NCBI GenBank assembly: GCA_016296885.1
Contig: JAEDHT010000005.1
Span: forward strand, 1 to 64,000
Direction: 5' to 3'
Length of the DNA stretch: 64,000 nt
From: Clostridiaceae bacterium
Lineage (GTDB): Bacteria; Bacillota; Clostridia; Oscillospirales; Acutalibacteraceae
A program made the translations under genes and the position numbers. The notes beneath the pieces are model-generated. The model saw nothing but the letters and a program-made list of their open reading frames with translations, ran no database searches and had not been told where the DNA came from. This document shows, piece after piece, positions 35,583-45,487 of this stretch (position 1 is its first letter; each line of letters starts with the position of its first letter).

Positions 35583-36920
35583 ATGATAAAGAAAATAATA
35601 TCTATTATTATATCACTTTGCCTGATTATGCTATGCTCGTGTTCTGTCACCGGCTTTAACAGCACTGATATTATGCGTCCTCCGAAGCCGACCGGCAAGA
35701 GAGCTGATGTATCAAATGCTATCGAGAGTGTAGCCGGCTCTGACTATACTCTCAAATATCCCCAAAACGGAGAATATCGCTCTGCTATTATACTCGAAGA
35801 TATTGACTCTGACAGCGAAGATGAAGCATTAGCATTAATAAGCAAAAACAATCAGGATGTAGCTGGAATTTCCCTGCTTTTCATCGATAATATTGGAGGA
35901 AAATATCAGACAATTTCTGAATTTGATATTGCAGCTGCTGAGGTAGATAGAGTTTGCATAATGGATATGAATGATGATAAAATCCCTGAAATTCTCATCG
36001 GATGGGGAGTTTACAGTAGTCATGTTAAGACACTTTCTGCATATTCATATACAGGAATCACTGCAAATGAACTTGTGTGCGAAGAAAATTATAGCGAGAT
36101 GTATGTTGCTGATCTAAACAGCGATAAAAAAGATGAAATTATATTATTTTCACTTGCTAACAACGAAAAATCTGCCAGCGCAAAGCTTCTGAAAATTGGT
36201 GATAGTGCAAGTGCTGTATATTCAGCATCCACTGTACTTATGAACTCTGATGTTGCAAGATATACATCTATTTTATTTGGAAAAATAAGCAACAACAGAG
36301 TTGGATTTGTGCTGGATGGCATCACTTTAGGAAGCTCACTTCAAACACAGATAATTTATCTCAATGATTCGGGTATGTTGGAAAACCCCTTGTTTTCTAC
36401 TGAAAATTCTGAAATAAACAACCTTACTACGAGGACATCTACAGTCCTTTCAGCTGATATCAATAACGATGAAATAATAGAAATTCCTACAGAGAAAAGG
36501 CTCAACGATTATTTTTCAGATTCTGATATGGTTATGTGTGATGCATACGATTGGAACTCCCTTGATGAAGCATCGAATCAGCTCACACCAGTAACTACAT
36601 CTATACATGACGGCAGAAATTCATATAAATTTATTTTACCAGCATCATGGAAAGATAATGTAACTGCTGAGTATAGCTCCAATAACAAAGAAATGGTGAT
36701 ATACAAAATAGATTTTAACAGCAATGAGCTGAGCGAAGAAGATGTAATCCTGCGCATAAAAACATTTAACTCTAGTGAGCAAAATATTTATAATAATTTT
36801 GAAAAAATATCAGAATATGATGGCGTAGTTTATGCTTATAAGTCCTACCTAAATGAAAATGATGAGCTTTATATCACTGATAAACAGATAAAGAACAGCT
36901 TGTTGATAAATAAAAGCTGA
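35583..36920 (+). CDS. Lipoprotein with FG-GAP-like calcium-loop repeats
   Basis: The signal peptide ends in lipobox LCSC (Cys near residue 20). The mature chain carries four Asp-rich loops of the FG-GAP/VCBS kind: DIDSDSEDEAL, DMNDDKIPEIL, DLNSDKKDEII and DINNDEIIEIP, spaced about 50-90 residues, which suggests a beta-propeller on the outer face of the membrane. I know no exact function. It sits 12 bases after trmB and 25 before a response regulator, so it may be a sensor accessory or target of that system; this is inference. Confidence 0.7.
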   Translation: MIKKIISIIISLCLIMLCSCSVTGFNSTDIMRPPKPTGKRADVSNAIESVAGSDYTLKYPQNGEYRSAIILEDIDSDSEDEALALISKNNQDVAGISLLFIDNIGGKYQTISEFDIAAAEVDRVCIMDMNDDKIPEILIGWGVYSSHVKTLSAYSYTGITANELVCEENYSEMYVADLNSDKKDEIILFSLANNEKSASAKLLKIGDSASAVYSASTVLMNSDVARYTSILFGKISNNRVGFVLDGITLGSSLQTQIIYLNDSGMLENPLFSTENSEINNLTTRTSTVLSADINNDEIIEIPTEKRLNDYFSDSDMVMCDAYDWNSLDEASNQLTPVTTSIHDGRNSYKFILPASWKDNVTAEYSSNNKEMVIYKIDFNSNELSEEDVILRIKTFNSSEQNIYNNFEKISEYDGVVYAYKSYLNENDELYITDKQIKNSLLINKS

Positions 36921-36945
36921 TGTTAATATGAAAGGAATGTTACAG

Positions 36946-37662
36946 ATGAAAAATATTTTGGTTTGCGAAGATGAATCTACAATAAGAGAATTTGTTGTGA
37001 TTAACCTGAGAAGAGCCGGATATAACGTAACCGAAGCAGATTGTGGCGAGAAAGCTCTTGAAAAATACGAAGAAAATGGCGGGGATTTTGATGTAGCAAT
37101 TCTTGATATTATGATGCCCGGCATTGATGGCCTCACAGTTTGCAAAGAGCTTCGTGCAAAAAACGGCTCGATAGGTATCATCATGCTTACAGCAAAAACC
37201 CAAGAGATGGACAAGGTTACCGGTCTTATGCTTGGTGCAGATGACTATATCACAAAACCATTTAGTCCGTCTGAGCTTTTGGCGCGTGTAGATGCACTGT
37301 ATCGCAGAATAACGATCGCCGGAGTGCAAAAAGATGAGAGCAAATATCAAGACGAGATCACCTTGGGCGATTTTGTGCTTAACCTGAGAAATAGAATGCT
37401 CACAAGAAAAGGAAAAATGATTGAGCTAACTCAGGTAGAGTTTCAGATTATGGAATACTTCTTTAGGAATCCCGGAGTTGCTCTCGATAGAACAGATATT
37501 CTTAATCACGTGTGGGGCAACACATATGTAGATCAAGAAAAAATAGTTGATGTAAACATACGAAGACTTAGAATGAAAATTGAGCCTGAGCCATCTTCCC
37601 CTCAGTACATTATGACCGTATGGGGCTTGGGATATAGATGGAATGTGAAAGAGGCAAATTAA
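36946..37662 (+). CDS. OmpR/PhoB-family response regulator
   Basis: The receiver domain covers residues 1-115 with phospho-acceptor Asp54 (AILDIMMPG), acidic pocket CEDE at residues 7-10 and Lys in YITKPFSPSELLAR. The winged-helix DNA-binding domain follows (about 145-235, ending VWGLGYRW). Start ATG 36946 has AAAGGA 9 bases upstream. Its stop overlaps the kinase start (TAATG), so the two are translationally coupled. Confidence 0.94.
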   Translation: MKNILVCEDESTIREFVVINLRRAGYNVTEADCGEKALEKYEENGGDFDVAILDIMMPGIDGLTVCKELRAKNGSIGIIMLTAKTQEMDKVTGLMLGADDYITKPFSPSELLARVDALYRRITIAGVQKDESKYQDEITLGDFVLNLRNRMLTRKGKMIELTQVEFQIMEYFFRNPGVALDRTDILNHVWGNTYVDQEKIVDVNIRRLRMKIEPEPSSPQYIMTVWGLGYRWNVKEAN

Positions 37663-39101
37663 TGCACAGGCTAAAAATTAAAGGTATTACTAATAGATGG
37701 CTTCTAAATAGTTTTGGGGTAACAGTTCTAATAATTATTTTTGTGTTGATTTTTGCGTCTTTTTCTGTAAGACAATATTACTACAGCGGAATTGAGCAGA
37801 CTATAAGTGGAAGGTCTAACGAGCTGGTAAATATTTATGGCGCAAACACCACCAGCAGAGAATTTTTGCTTGCAGCAACAGACTATGTAGAAAATTTTCC
37901 TGATAAGGATTTAATGGAGCTGATGGTGTTTGACAGCAACGGAAATGTTGTTATAACATCAACCGGATTTGAGAGTGACACCTCACAAACAATGCCTGAT
38001 TATGAGGATGCTATTGCTAATAAAAAGAGTTATAGCAAATGGTTGGGAAAACTAAAAACAAAAGAAAATATTATTGCGGTAACCCGTGTTATTTATAACA
38101 AATCCGGTGTAAATGTAGGCGCTATAAGGTATCTTGTATCACTGCAACCTGCTGATAGACAGATATTTTTAAATATTTCATTTATTTTTCTTGCTGTACT
38201 TGCTATTTTATTTATGATAATATGGTCTGGTGCTTATTTTATACGCTCAATTATTAACCCTGCAAAAAGATTGACCGAAACAGCCCATTATATAGCACAA
38301 GGCGATTTTAATACAAAAATAGAAAAAGAGTATGATGATGAAATCGGCGATCTTTGTGATGCTGTTAATAATATGGCATCAGAGCTGGGTGCGGCAGAAA
38401 AGATGAAAAATGACTTCATATCTTCTGTATCACATGAGCTTAGAACACCTCTGACAGCTATTAAAGGCTGGGCAGAAACCATGCAACTATCAGAAGGAAA
38501 CCCTGACTCATACACCATGAATAAGGGTATGAGCGTTATAATAAAAGAAACAGAACGTCTATCAGGAATTGTAGAAGAATTGCTTGATTTTTCACGTATA
38601 CAAAGCGGACGTATGGTTCTCATAATGGAGAAAATTGATATTCTGGCAGAGCTGGATGAGGCTGTTTATATGCTTAATGAGCGTGCTGTGTCAGAAGAAA
38701 AGCATATAATCTTTAATGAACCTGATATAGTATCCCCTGTTATCGGCGATAAAAATCGTCTTAAGCAGGTGTTTGTAAATATTATCGACAATGCGTTGAA
38801 ATATTCTAAGGCTGGTGGGATAATAAATGTAATAGTAACTGAAGAAGAAGGGTCTATTATTATTGTGATTTCTGATAATGGATTGGGTATTGATAAGGAT
38901 GATCTTCCTCGAGTTAAAGAAAAGTTCTTTAAAGCAAATACCACAATCAGGGGCTCCGGAATAGGGCTTGCTATCAGTGATGAAATTGTTAGACTTCATA
39001 ATGGCTCCTTAAGCATCGACAGCGAAAAGGATGTTGGTACTACTGTTACAATAATTATACCTACTGCAAAAGAAGACCCATCTAATAGAAAGGATGATTG
39101 A
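37662..39101 (+). CDS. Membrane sensor histidine kinase
   Basis: Two membrane helices (about residues 15-36 and 168-192) flank an external sensor domain of about 130 aa. Then come HAMP, HisKA with phospho-acceptor His258 (SVSHELRTPLTAIKGW) and HATPase_c with N-box NIIDNALKYS and G1 box DNGLGI. The layout resembles PhoR/ResE/WalK kinases. The signal is unknown. Start ATG overlaps the regulator stop. Confidence 0.93.
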   Translation: MHRLKIKGITNRWLLNSFGVTVLIIIFVLIFASFSVRQYYYSGIEQTISGRSNELVNIYGANTTSREFLLAATDYVENFPDKDLMELMVFDSNGNVVITSTGFESDTSQTMPDYEDAIANKKSYSKWLGKLKTKENIIAVTRVIYNKSGVNVGAIRYLVSLQPADRQIFLNISFIFLAVLAILFMIIWSGAYFIRSIINPAKRLTETAHYIAQGDFNTKIEKEYDDEIGDLCDAVNNMASELGAAEKMKNDFISSVSHELRTPLTAIKGWAETMQLSEGNPDSYTMNKGMSVIIKETERLSGIVEELLDFSRIQSGRMVLIMEKIDILAELDEAVYMLNERAVSEEKHIIFNEPDIVSPVIGDKNRLKQVFVNIIDNALKYSKAGGIINVIVTEEEGSIIIVISDNGLGIDKDDLPRVKEKFFKANTTIRGSGIGLAISDEIVRLHNGSLSIDSEKDVGTTVTIIIPTAKEDPSNRKDD

Positions 39102-39106
39102 TAATT

Positions 39107-40099
39107 ATGTCTAAAAATATATCCACCAAAAAGATAACCTCTATTGGTGGTAGCGCACTTCTAGAGGGTATTATGATGAGGGGCCCTAAAAAAACTTCTC
39201 TTGCTGTAAGAAAAGAAGACGGAAGTATTCATAAGCAAGATGTGGAGTTCTCCCCTATCCAAAACAAAAGCAAACTTTTCAAAATACCTATCTTAAGAGG
39301 TATAATTGGTTTCATTGATTCTATGCGACTGAGCTACAAATGCCTTATGATTTCTGCTGATGTCGCAATGGAGGATGCAAAAACACCTGAAGAACCATCA
39401 AAATTGGAAAAATGGTTAACTGATAAGGTTGGTGATAAGCTTACCAATATTATTATGGTTATAGCATCGGTGCTAGGTATTGCACTTGCTATTTTTCTGT
39501 TCTTTTTTGTTCCTTCACAGCTTTTTAAGCTAATCATTTCTGCATTTCCCGGATGGGATACAGAATCATGGCAATACAGTATGTTCAGATCCATCTTTGA
39601 GGGTGTAGTAAAAATAGCCCTGTTCATAGGATACATTCTCTTAACATCGCTGATGCCAGATATGAAGAGGACTTTCCAATATCATGGTGCAGAGCATAAA
39701 ACAATATTCTGCTATGAAAATGATTTGAAGCTTACTGTAGAAAATGTTAAGAAGCAAAGTCGTTTTCATCCACGCTGTGGAACAAGCTTTTTGATAATAA
39801 TGCTGATTGTTGGTATTATTATTGGTTTCTTTATTCGTATTGATAATGTATTTATCAGAGTACCCGTAAGAATACTTATGTTGCCACTGATAATGGGTAT
39901 TGGCTATGAATTAATAAAAATATGCGGTAGACATCAAAATCTCTTTACACGAATTATTTCTGCGCCGGGTATGTGGGCTCAGCGAATTACCACTCGTGAA
40001 CCTGACGAAAGAATGATAGAAATTGCTATTGAAGCAATGAACGCTGTTATACCGGAAAACGGTGAAGATTTGATATGTTGTAATAAGCCTAAAAAATAA
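39107..40099 (+). CDS. DUF1385 membrane protein
   Basis: This 330-aa DUF1385 protein has the conserved opening IGGSALLEGIMMRGPK and several membrane helices (about 120-150, 165-190, 220-270). The internal YHGAEHKTIFCYE is the family hallmark. It usually sits upstream of prmC and prfA; here prmC follows by 2 bases. The function is unknown, though it may be a metal-dependent membrane enzyme. Confidence 0.88.
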   Translation: MSKNISTKKITSIGGSALLEGIMMRGPKKTSLAVRKEDGSIHKQDVEFSPIQNKSKLFKIPILRGIIGFIDSMRLSYKCLMISADVAMEDAKTPEEPSKLEKWLTDKVGDKLTNIIMVIASVLGIALAIFLFFFVPSQLFKLIISAFPGWDTESWQYSMFRSIFEGVVKIALFIGYILLTSLMPDMKRTFQYHGAEHKTIFCYENDLKLTVENVKKQSRFHPRCGTSFLIIMLIVGIIIGFFIRIDNVFIRVPVRILMLPLIMGIGYELIKICGRHQNLFTRIISAPGMWAQRITTREPDERMIEIAIEAMNAVIPENGEDLICCNKPKK

Positions 40100-40101
40100 C
40101 T

Positions 40102-40956
40102 ATGACGTATAAAGAGTTATATTTAGCAACAAAAAATTCACTAAAATCAAACGATGTTGAAGCTTATTCCTTTGAAGCCTCACAGCTTATAGAATATATT
40201 TATAAATTAGACAAAACTTCTCTTGTAATCCACTATAACGACAATGTAGATGAAGGTCTTTTGAGTGATTTTAACAGTTGCCTTAATAGAAGACTAAATG
40301 GTGAACCACTTCAATACATTATGGGGTATGTTGAGTTTTATGGTGCAAAATTTATCGTTGGTAAAGGTGTTCTGATACCAAGATTTGATACCGAAATTCT
40401 CGTAGAGGTGGTTGAAAATCATCTTTCACTTAATAAAAGGACTAGCTCCGTAATAGATTTATGTGCCGGTAGTGGTGCAATATCCATTACATTAGCATCT
40501 ATATTTGATAATAGTAGATTTTTCGGAGTCGAACTTAGTGAAAAAGCATTTGGATATTTTCGTAAGAACATTGACTTAAATCATGTTAATAATATTACAC
40601 CTGTTTTGGGTAATATCTTTGAAGTTGTTGACGATTTTGCAAATGAAAGCTTGGATGTGATTGTATCTAACCCGCCATATATAGAAACCTCTGTTATCCC
40701 TACGTTGCAAAAAGAGGTGTTACAAGAGCCTAAAATGGCTCTTGATGGCGGTGAAGATGGTCTTGACTTTTATAGGAAAATAATTAACCTATGGACGCCT
40801 AAACTGAGAAAAGGCGGTTTCGTTGCCTTTGAAATTGGCGAAAATCAAGAGGAAGATATAAAAAGCTTTATGCAAGATAATAACTATGAGGATATAAAAT
40901 TTTATCGTGACTATCAAGGAATTATAAGAGTAATTTCTGGAATAAAAAATTTTTAA
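40102..40956 (+). CDS. prmC: Release factor glutamine methyltransferase
   Basis: PrmC methylates the GGQ glutamine of release factors RF1/RF2. SAM-binding IDLCAGSGAISITLA is at residues about 117-131 and catalytic NPPY at about 191-194 (SNPPYIE). Length (284 aa) is normal. The usual downstream partner prfA is absent; the secreted pullulanase starts 14 bases on. No strong ribosome site is visible, so translational coupling with DUF1385 is likely. Confidence 0.94.
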   Translation: MTYKELYLATKNSLKSNDVEAYSFEASQLIEYIYKLDKTSLVIHYNDNVDEGLLSDFNSCLNRRLNGEPLQYIMGYVEFYGAKFIVGKGVLIPRFDTEILVEVVENHLSLNKRTSSVIDLCAGSGAISITLASIFDNSRFFGVELSEKAFGYFRKNIDLNHVNNITPVLGNIFEVVDDFANESLDVIVSNPPYIETSVIPTLQKEVLQEPKMALDGGEDGLDFYRKIINLWTPKLRKGGFVAFEIGENQEEDIKSFMQDNNYEDIKFYRDYQGIIRVISGIKNF

Positions 40957-40970
40957 AGGAGTTTATTTGT

Positions 40971-43900
40971 ATGAAAATCAAACGAATTGTGGCAATTATG
41001 CTCGTATTGCTGATGACAATGAGCATAGCTACACAGGCAAGCGCACAACAAAACAATACCACTCGCTTATCGCTTTCTATCGATGTAACATATAGTGGCA
41101 ATGATCTTGGTGCAACCTACACTAAGGAGCAGACTACTTTTAAAGTATGGTCTCCAACAGCTACTAAGGTTATGCTTAACCGTTATGCAACCGGTAGTAA
41201 TAGCGAAGCCGGTGCACTCAGTCTTGGTAAAACAGATATGACACTTGATAGCAAAACAGGCGTGTGGTCATGTGTGATCAAGGGTGATATTGCAGGCACA
41301 TATTATACCTATTCTGTCACAGTAGACGGAAAGACAGTTGAAACTCAGGATGTTTATTCCTATGCTGTCGGCGTTAACGGTGAGCGTTCAATGGTAGTTG
41401 ATCTAGCATCTACTAATCCTACTGACTGGGAAAATGACAAGCATATAACATCAGAAGACGCTACAGATGCTGTTATCTGGGAAGTTCATGTGCGTGACTT
41501 TTCCATAAGTGCTACATCCGGTGTTAACAGTGATTATAAGGGTAAATACCTTGCATTCACAGAGGGTGGCACAGTTGTAGATGGTGATACAGCTGATGCT
41601 TATAGCTGTATCGACTATCTAGTTAATCAGGGAGTTAAGTATATTCATCTCAACCCTGTGTATGATTATGGTTCTGTAGATGAAACAAGACTATATGATT
41701 TACAATACAACTGGGGTTATGATCCGGTTAACTATAATGTTCCAGAAGGCTCTTACTCGACAAACCCATATGACGGTAATGTCAGAATTAAAGAATTTAA
41801 GCAAATGATACAGGCTCTGCATGACAGAGGTATCGGTGTTATTATGGATGTAGTTTATAACCACACATACTCCACTGATTCATGCTTACAAAATACTGTT
41901 CCTAACTACTACTACAGAATTATGAACAACGGTATTTGGTACAATGGTAGCGGATGTGGTAATGAAACTAAATCTGAAGCTCCTATGTATAGAAAGTATA
42001 TGATAGATTCTGTTACATATTGGGCTAAGGAATATCACATTGATGGTTTCCGCTTTGACCTTATGGGATTGCACGACTATGAAACAATGAATTTAATTCG
42101 TGAATCATTGGATAACCTTTACGACGATGGAAGTGGCAAAAGCCTCATAATGTATGGTGAACCATGGACCGGCGGATCAAGCGGAATAGCTTCTTCTAAT
42201 CAAACTATAAAAGCAAATGCATCTAAAATAAGCGAGAGAATTGGTTTCTTTAATGATCCCTACAGAGATGCTGTTAAGGGTAGCACCGAGGGCTCTGACG
42301 GTGGATTTGTTCAAACAGGTTCTGCTAAGTTTGCAAACATTCTTAAAGCAGGATTGAGCGGTAACGTGGCAGGAACCTTCTCAAATGGCTGGACTGCTGT
42401 TGCACCTTCCCAGAGCGTACTTTATCAGTCTGCTCACGATAACCTCACATTGTTTGATAAATTTGTAGCTTCACTGTCATTAGGCAGCTATGATGAATAT
42501 AGCAAAGAGGCCGAAAAGCTTACAATGCTATCTGAAGCAATAACACTTACAGGTAACGGTATACCTTTTGCTCTGGCAGGTGAAGAATTCTGCAGAACCA
42601 AAAATGGTGAAAAGAATAGCTACAATTCTCCTGATACAATCAATGCTATTGGTTGGGAACGCACAAAGACATATTCTACATCTACAGCATACTATAAAGG
42701 ACTTCTTCAAATAAGAGATGCCTATTCCCCATTTACAGACAGTACTAGCACCTCAGCAGGAAGATACTATTTCTGCTATAATGGAATACCTGAAAGCTGT
42801 TTGGCATATACAATTGATAACAAAACTAAAAATGCAGACAGCGAGTGGAACTATGTCGGCGTTGTAATAAATGCCGGTGATAGTAGCACAAAGATTACAC
42901 TTGAAGGCTATGAGACCATGCCAAAGGATTGGGTAATCATTGCTAATGATAAAACTGCAGGATTGAAAAGTCTTGGTGAGGTTAAAAATGGAGCTATAAC
43001 AGTTCCTGCAAAATCTGCAATGATTTTGGTCGATAAAGATAGCTTTGAAAAAGCAGATGCAAAAGCTATTGAAACAGTTGCAATTAATGTTAATCATATC
43101 AACAAGACAACCGGTGAAACATTAAAGTCAACTAAGAATTTATACCACGTTGGTGACACATTCAGAATTGCTCCTGATAATGATCTCTGCTTTTATTATG
43201 ATTATGATGGCACAGAGGACACAACAACAGGTATAGTAACATCTGATGGTGCTACAATAAACTTCTATTATAATGAGTCTGATCGCTTTAAAGGTACAGT
43301 TACAGTAAATTACCTGGATGAAAGCGGAAACAAGCTGAGAGAACCTATTGTATCAAAAACCTGCGAGGGCGAGTATTATGAGAAGTTCCCTGCAGCAATA
43401 CAGGGATATGCTCTTGATACAAGCAAGTTGCCAGCCAATATTGTAGGCATTTTTGGTACACAAAACATCGAAATAAACTATTATTACAATAAGCTTGATA
43501 CTAAATTAACTGTTCATTACTATAACTCAAATAACTGGCCACGTGTATATTTCTATTGCTACACAGTAGATGGAAAAGAAGCACTAAGAGCATGGCCAGG
43601 CACTAAGGTTGGCACAAAGGATAACGAGGGATATCATGTTAAAACAGTTGAAAACTTGAGCGCTGCACGTTTCTGTTTCAACAATGGTGCTTCTGAGCAA
43701 GACCCAGCAGCAAATATGCCTGGATATGAGGCTGCAGGCGAAGTTTGGATTAAAGACGGAATCACAACCTTTAACTGTACAGTTGTAACAAGCTATGTAG
43801 ATGTAAACGGTAAGAAAGTAGCTGAAGATGATGTTCAAGAGCTAAAAAATATCGACAGCAATACTACATATCTTACAACTAAGAAGAATATGCCCGAATA

Positions 43901-44681
43901 CACGTCTGTGGTAACACCGGCTAACAGCTTAGGCTATTGCACACCTGGTACAATAAATGTAGTTTATGTATACAGTGGTGAACAATATCCTGTAGATGTC
44001 GTTCCAACAAAACGTGTATTTGGCGATATCAATAATGACAATAACATCACACTTGTTGACGTTACAACCCTGCAAAGATATATCGCAAAGCTCACTAAAC
44101 TTGATGATGCTTCAATAAAATCTGCTGATGTAAACGCTGATGGTGACATTACACTCGAAGATGTAGTTGATATACAAAAATATATCGCATTATTACTATC
44201 CGAATTTGAATCTGGTCAATATTTTTATGTTGAAGCTGAAGTAGATACTTCTACAGATTCAGAGGATACAGATTCCGATTCAAATTTGGAATCTGATACA
44301 GAAACTGAAACGGACACTTCTTTAGGCACATATGACAGTGATACAGAGACAGAAAGTGATACCGAATATTCTAGCATCATTCGTATTTACTTTAACAACT
44401 CGAAAGATTGGAAAAAAGTAATGATTTACGCTTGGAATAGTGATCCATTTGATGAACTTCAGATATGGCCTGGTGCAGAGATGGAATTAGTTGAAGACAC
44501 TCAAAGTGGAGATTCATTATATTACTTTGATCTTGATCTGAATAAATATGATATGATCATTTTCACAAACGGTTCGGAACAAACTGTTGATATTGATGTA
44601 ACATCTGTGGAAGATTCATCAGAATTCAGATTGATTGACCAGGATGGTTTTGGTCACTATAACGTAGAAATAATCCCATAA
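40971..44681 (+). CDS. Secreted dockerin-bearing type I pullulanase (amylosome-type)
   Basis: A signal peptide (cleavage after AQASA-like residue 25) is followed by an E-set/CBM48 domain (about 45-140). The GH13_14 barrel (about 165-590) has YNWGYDP at 246-252, nucleophile Asp363, acid/base Glu397 and third Asp490. Then come a linker with an alpha-amylase C-domain, MucBP-like repeats (about 700-840), a CBM26-like starch-binding module (847-935), another MucBP-like segment, a type I dockerin (1017-1076), an acidic Asp/Ser/Thr/Glu linker (1090-1133) and a second CBM26-like module (1137-1236). It debranches alpha-1,6 linkages in starch outside the cell. The dockerin predicts attachment to a scaffoldin, as in the R. 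bromii amylosome. AAAGGAG precedes the ATG. Confidence 0.94.
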   Translation: MKIKRIVAIMLVLLMTMSIATQASAQQNNTTRLSLSIDVTYSGNDLGATYTKEQTTFKVWSPTATKVMLNRYATGSNSEAGALSLGKTDMTLDSKTGVWSCVIKGDIAGTYYTYSVTVDGKTVETQDVYSYAVGVNGERSMVVDLASTNPTDWENDKHITSEDATDAVIWEVHVRDFSISATSGVNSDYKGKYLAFTEGGTVVDGDTADAYSCIDYLVNQGVKYIHLNPVYDYGSVDETRLYDLQYNWGYDPVNYNVPEGSYSTNPYDGNVRIKEFKQMIQALHDRGIGVIMDVVYNHTYSTDSCLQNTVPNYYYRIMNNGIWYNGSGCGNETKSEAPMYRKYMIDSVTYWAKEYHIDGFRFDLMGLHDYETMNLIRESLDNLYDDGSGKSLIMYGEPWTGGSSGIASSNQTIKANASKISERIGFFNDPYRDAVKGSTEGSDGGFVQTGSAKFANILKAGLSGNVAGTFSNGWTAVAPSQSVLYQSAHDNLTLFDKFVASLSLGSYDEYSKEAEKLTMLSEAITLTGNGIPFALAGEEFCRTKNGEKNSYNSPDTINAIGWERTKTYSTSTAYYKGLLQIRDAYSPFTDSTSTSAGRYYFCYNGIPESCLAYTIDNKTKNADSEWNYVGVVINAGDSSTKITLEGYETMPKDWVIIANDKTAGLKSLGEVKNGAITVPAKSAMILVDKDSFEKADAKAIETVAINVNHINKTTGETLKSTKNLYHVGDTFRIAPDNDLCFYYDYDGTEDTTTGIVTSDGATINFYYNESDRFKGTVTVNYLDESGNKLREPIVSKTCEGEYYEKFPAAIQGYALDTSKLPANIVGIFGTQNIEINYYYNKLDTKLTVHYYNSNNWPRVYFYCYTVDGKEALRAWPGTKVGTKDNEGYHVKTVENLSAARFCFNNGASEQDPAANMPGYEAAGEVWIKDGITTFNCTVVTSYVDVNGKKVAEDDVQELKNIDSNTTYLTTKKNMPEYTSVVTPANSLGYCTPGTINVVYVYSGEQYPVDVVPTKRVFGDINNDNNITLVDVTTLQRYIAKLTKLDDASIKSADVNADGDITLEDVVDIQKYIALLLSEFESGQYFYVEAEVDTSTDSEDTDSDSNLESDTETETDTSLGTYDSDTETESDTEYSSIIRIYFNNSKDWKKVMIYAWNSDPFDELQIWPGAEMELVEDTQSGDSLYYFDLDLNKYDMIIFTNGSEQTVDIDVTSVEDSSEFRLIDQDGFGHYNVEIIP

Positions 44682-44713
44682 TATTTTCATACATTAATTT
44701 ATATTGTATTTAC

Positions 44714-44751
44714 AGGGAACCAACCTCTATAGCGGTTGGCTCCCTGTTTTA
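44714..44751 (+). terminator. Rho-independent terminator after the pullulanase
   Basis: CAGGGA-A-CCAACC (44714-44726) pairs with GGTTGG-C-TCCCTG (44735-44747) followed by TTTTA. It ends the trmB-to-pullulanase run. Confidence 0.85.
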
Positions 44752-44759
44752 TTCTGTAT

Positions 44760-44795
44760 ACGAAAAAGCACTGTGACATATCTGCCACAGTGCTT
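44760..44795 (-). terminator. Terminator of the lysoplasmalogenase operon
   Basis: AAGCACTGTG (44766-44775) pairs perfectly with CACAGTGCTT (44786-44795). On the minus strand TTTCG follows the stem. Confidence 0.7.
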
Positions 44796-44808
44796 AGGGT
44801 TATATTTC

Positions 44809-45486
44809 TTAAATAAAGAATATGCTACTTGCGATTAACAACTGTCCTAAATAATACAATGATAGATTTGTGATGCGCAATGAAAACTTTTGAGTTGAAC
44901 CAAATGTATTAAAGATTAAAACAATATCTGATATTGTAAATAACACCGCTCCTATCGCATATAACCAAGTAACAGTTGATGGACTTGTGATGAGATTTCC
45001 TATAGCAATTGCTGTCATAATCACCACTGCGCCAAGATAAAAGATACCAAAGATTTTAAAAGCTATCTTAACCTGCATGGTTTTAAATATGTATGCTAAA
45101 ATTGCGGCAGCAATCACTGCTCCAATGATGATGCACGGCAAGAGATTTGTACTAAGCGGTATGAGTGCTACAAGATAGAGAATATGTCCTGCGAGAAATG
45201 CCGCTATACCTAAAAGGAATATCTTTTGACCTATCTTTTCAAATACAAATCTAAGGTTTAAAAGAATATCACCCACTGTGCCTAAGATAAGTCCTATTAA
45301 AACAGACTTCGCAAAAGAAATGTTTGTAGCTGACGAAAAAGCTATTGCACCGATTGTCGTGAACACAGCAGAAGCACAGCCCTTGAGGAATACCGCCGGC
45401 ACATATTTTTTCTTATGCTCTACCATGATAAAAGTCGCTTGAATAAATATGCCTAAAACACATAAAAGAATAATTGGTAATTCCAT
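44809..45486 (-). CDS. Lysoplasmalogenase-like (YhhN/TMEM86) membrane protein
   Basis: Seven or eight hydrophobic segments and the GDILLNLR motif (near residue 70) fit the YhhN family, which hydrolyses the vinyl-ether bond of lysoplasmalogens. Clostridia make plasmalogens anaerobically, so this fits. The ATG (MELPIILL) has GGAGG nearby and begins one base after the glycerate kinase stop. Confidence 0.82.
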   Translation of the reverse strand: MELPIILLCVLGIFIQATFIMVEHKKKYVPAVFLKGCASAVFTTIGAIAFSSATNISFAKSVLIGLILGTVGDILLNLRFVFEKIGQKIFLLGIAAFLAGHILYLVALIPLSTNLLPCIIIGAVIAAAILAYIFKTMQVKIAFKIFGIFYLGAVVIMTAIAIGNLITSPSTVTWLYAIGAVLFTISDIVLIFNTFGSTQKFSLRITNLSLYYLGQLLIASSIFFI

Positions 45487-45487
45487 A

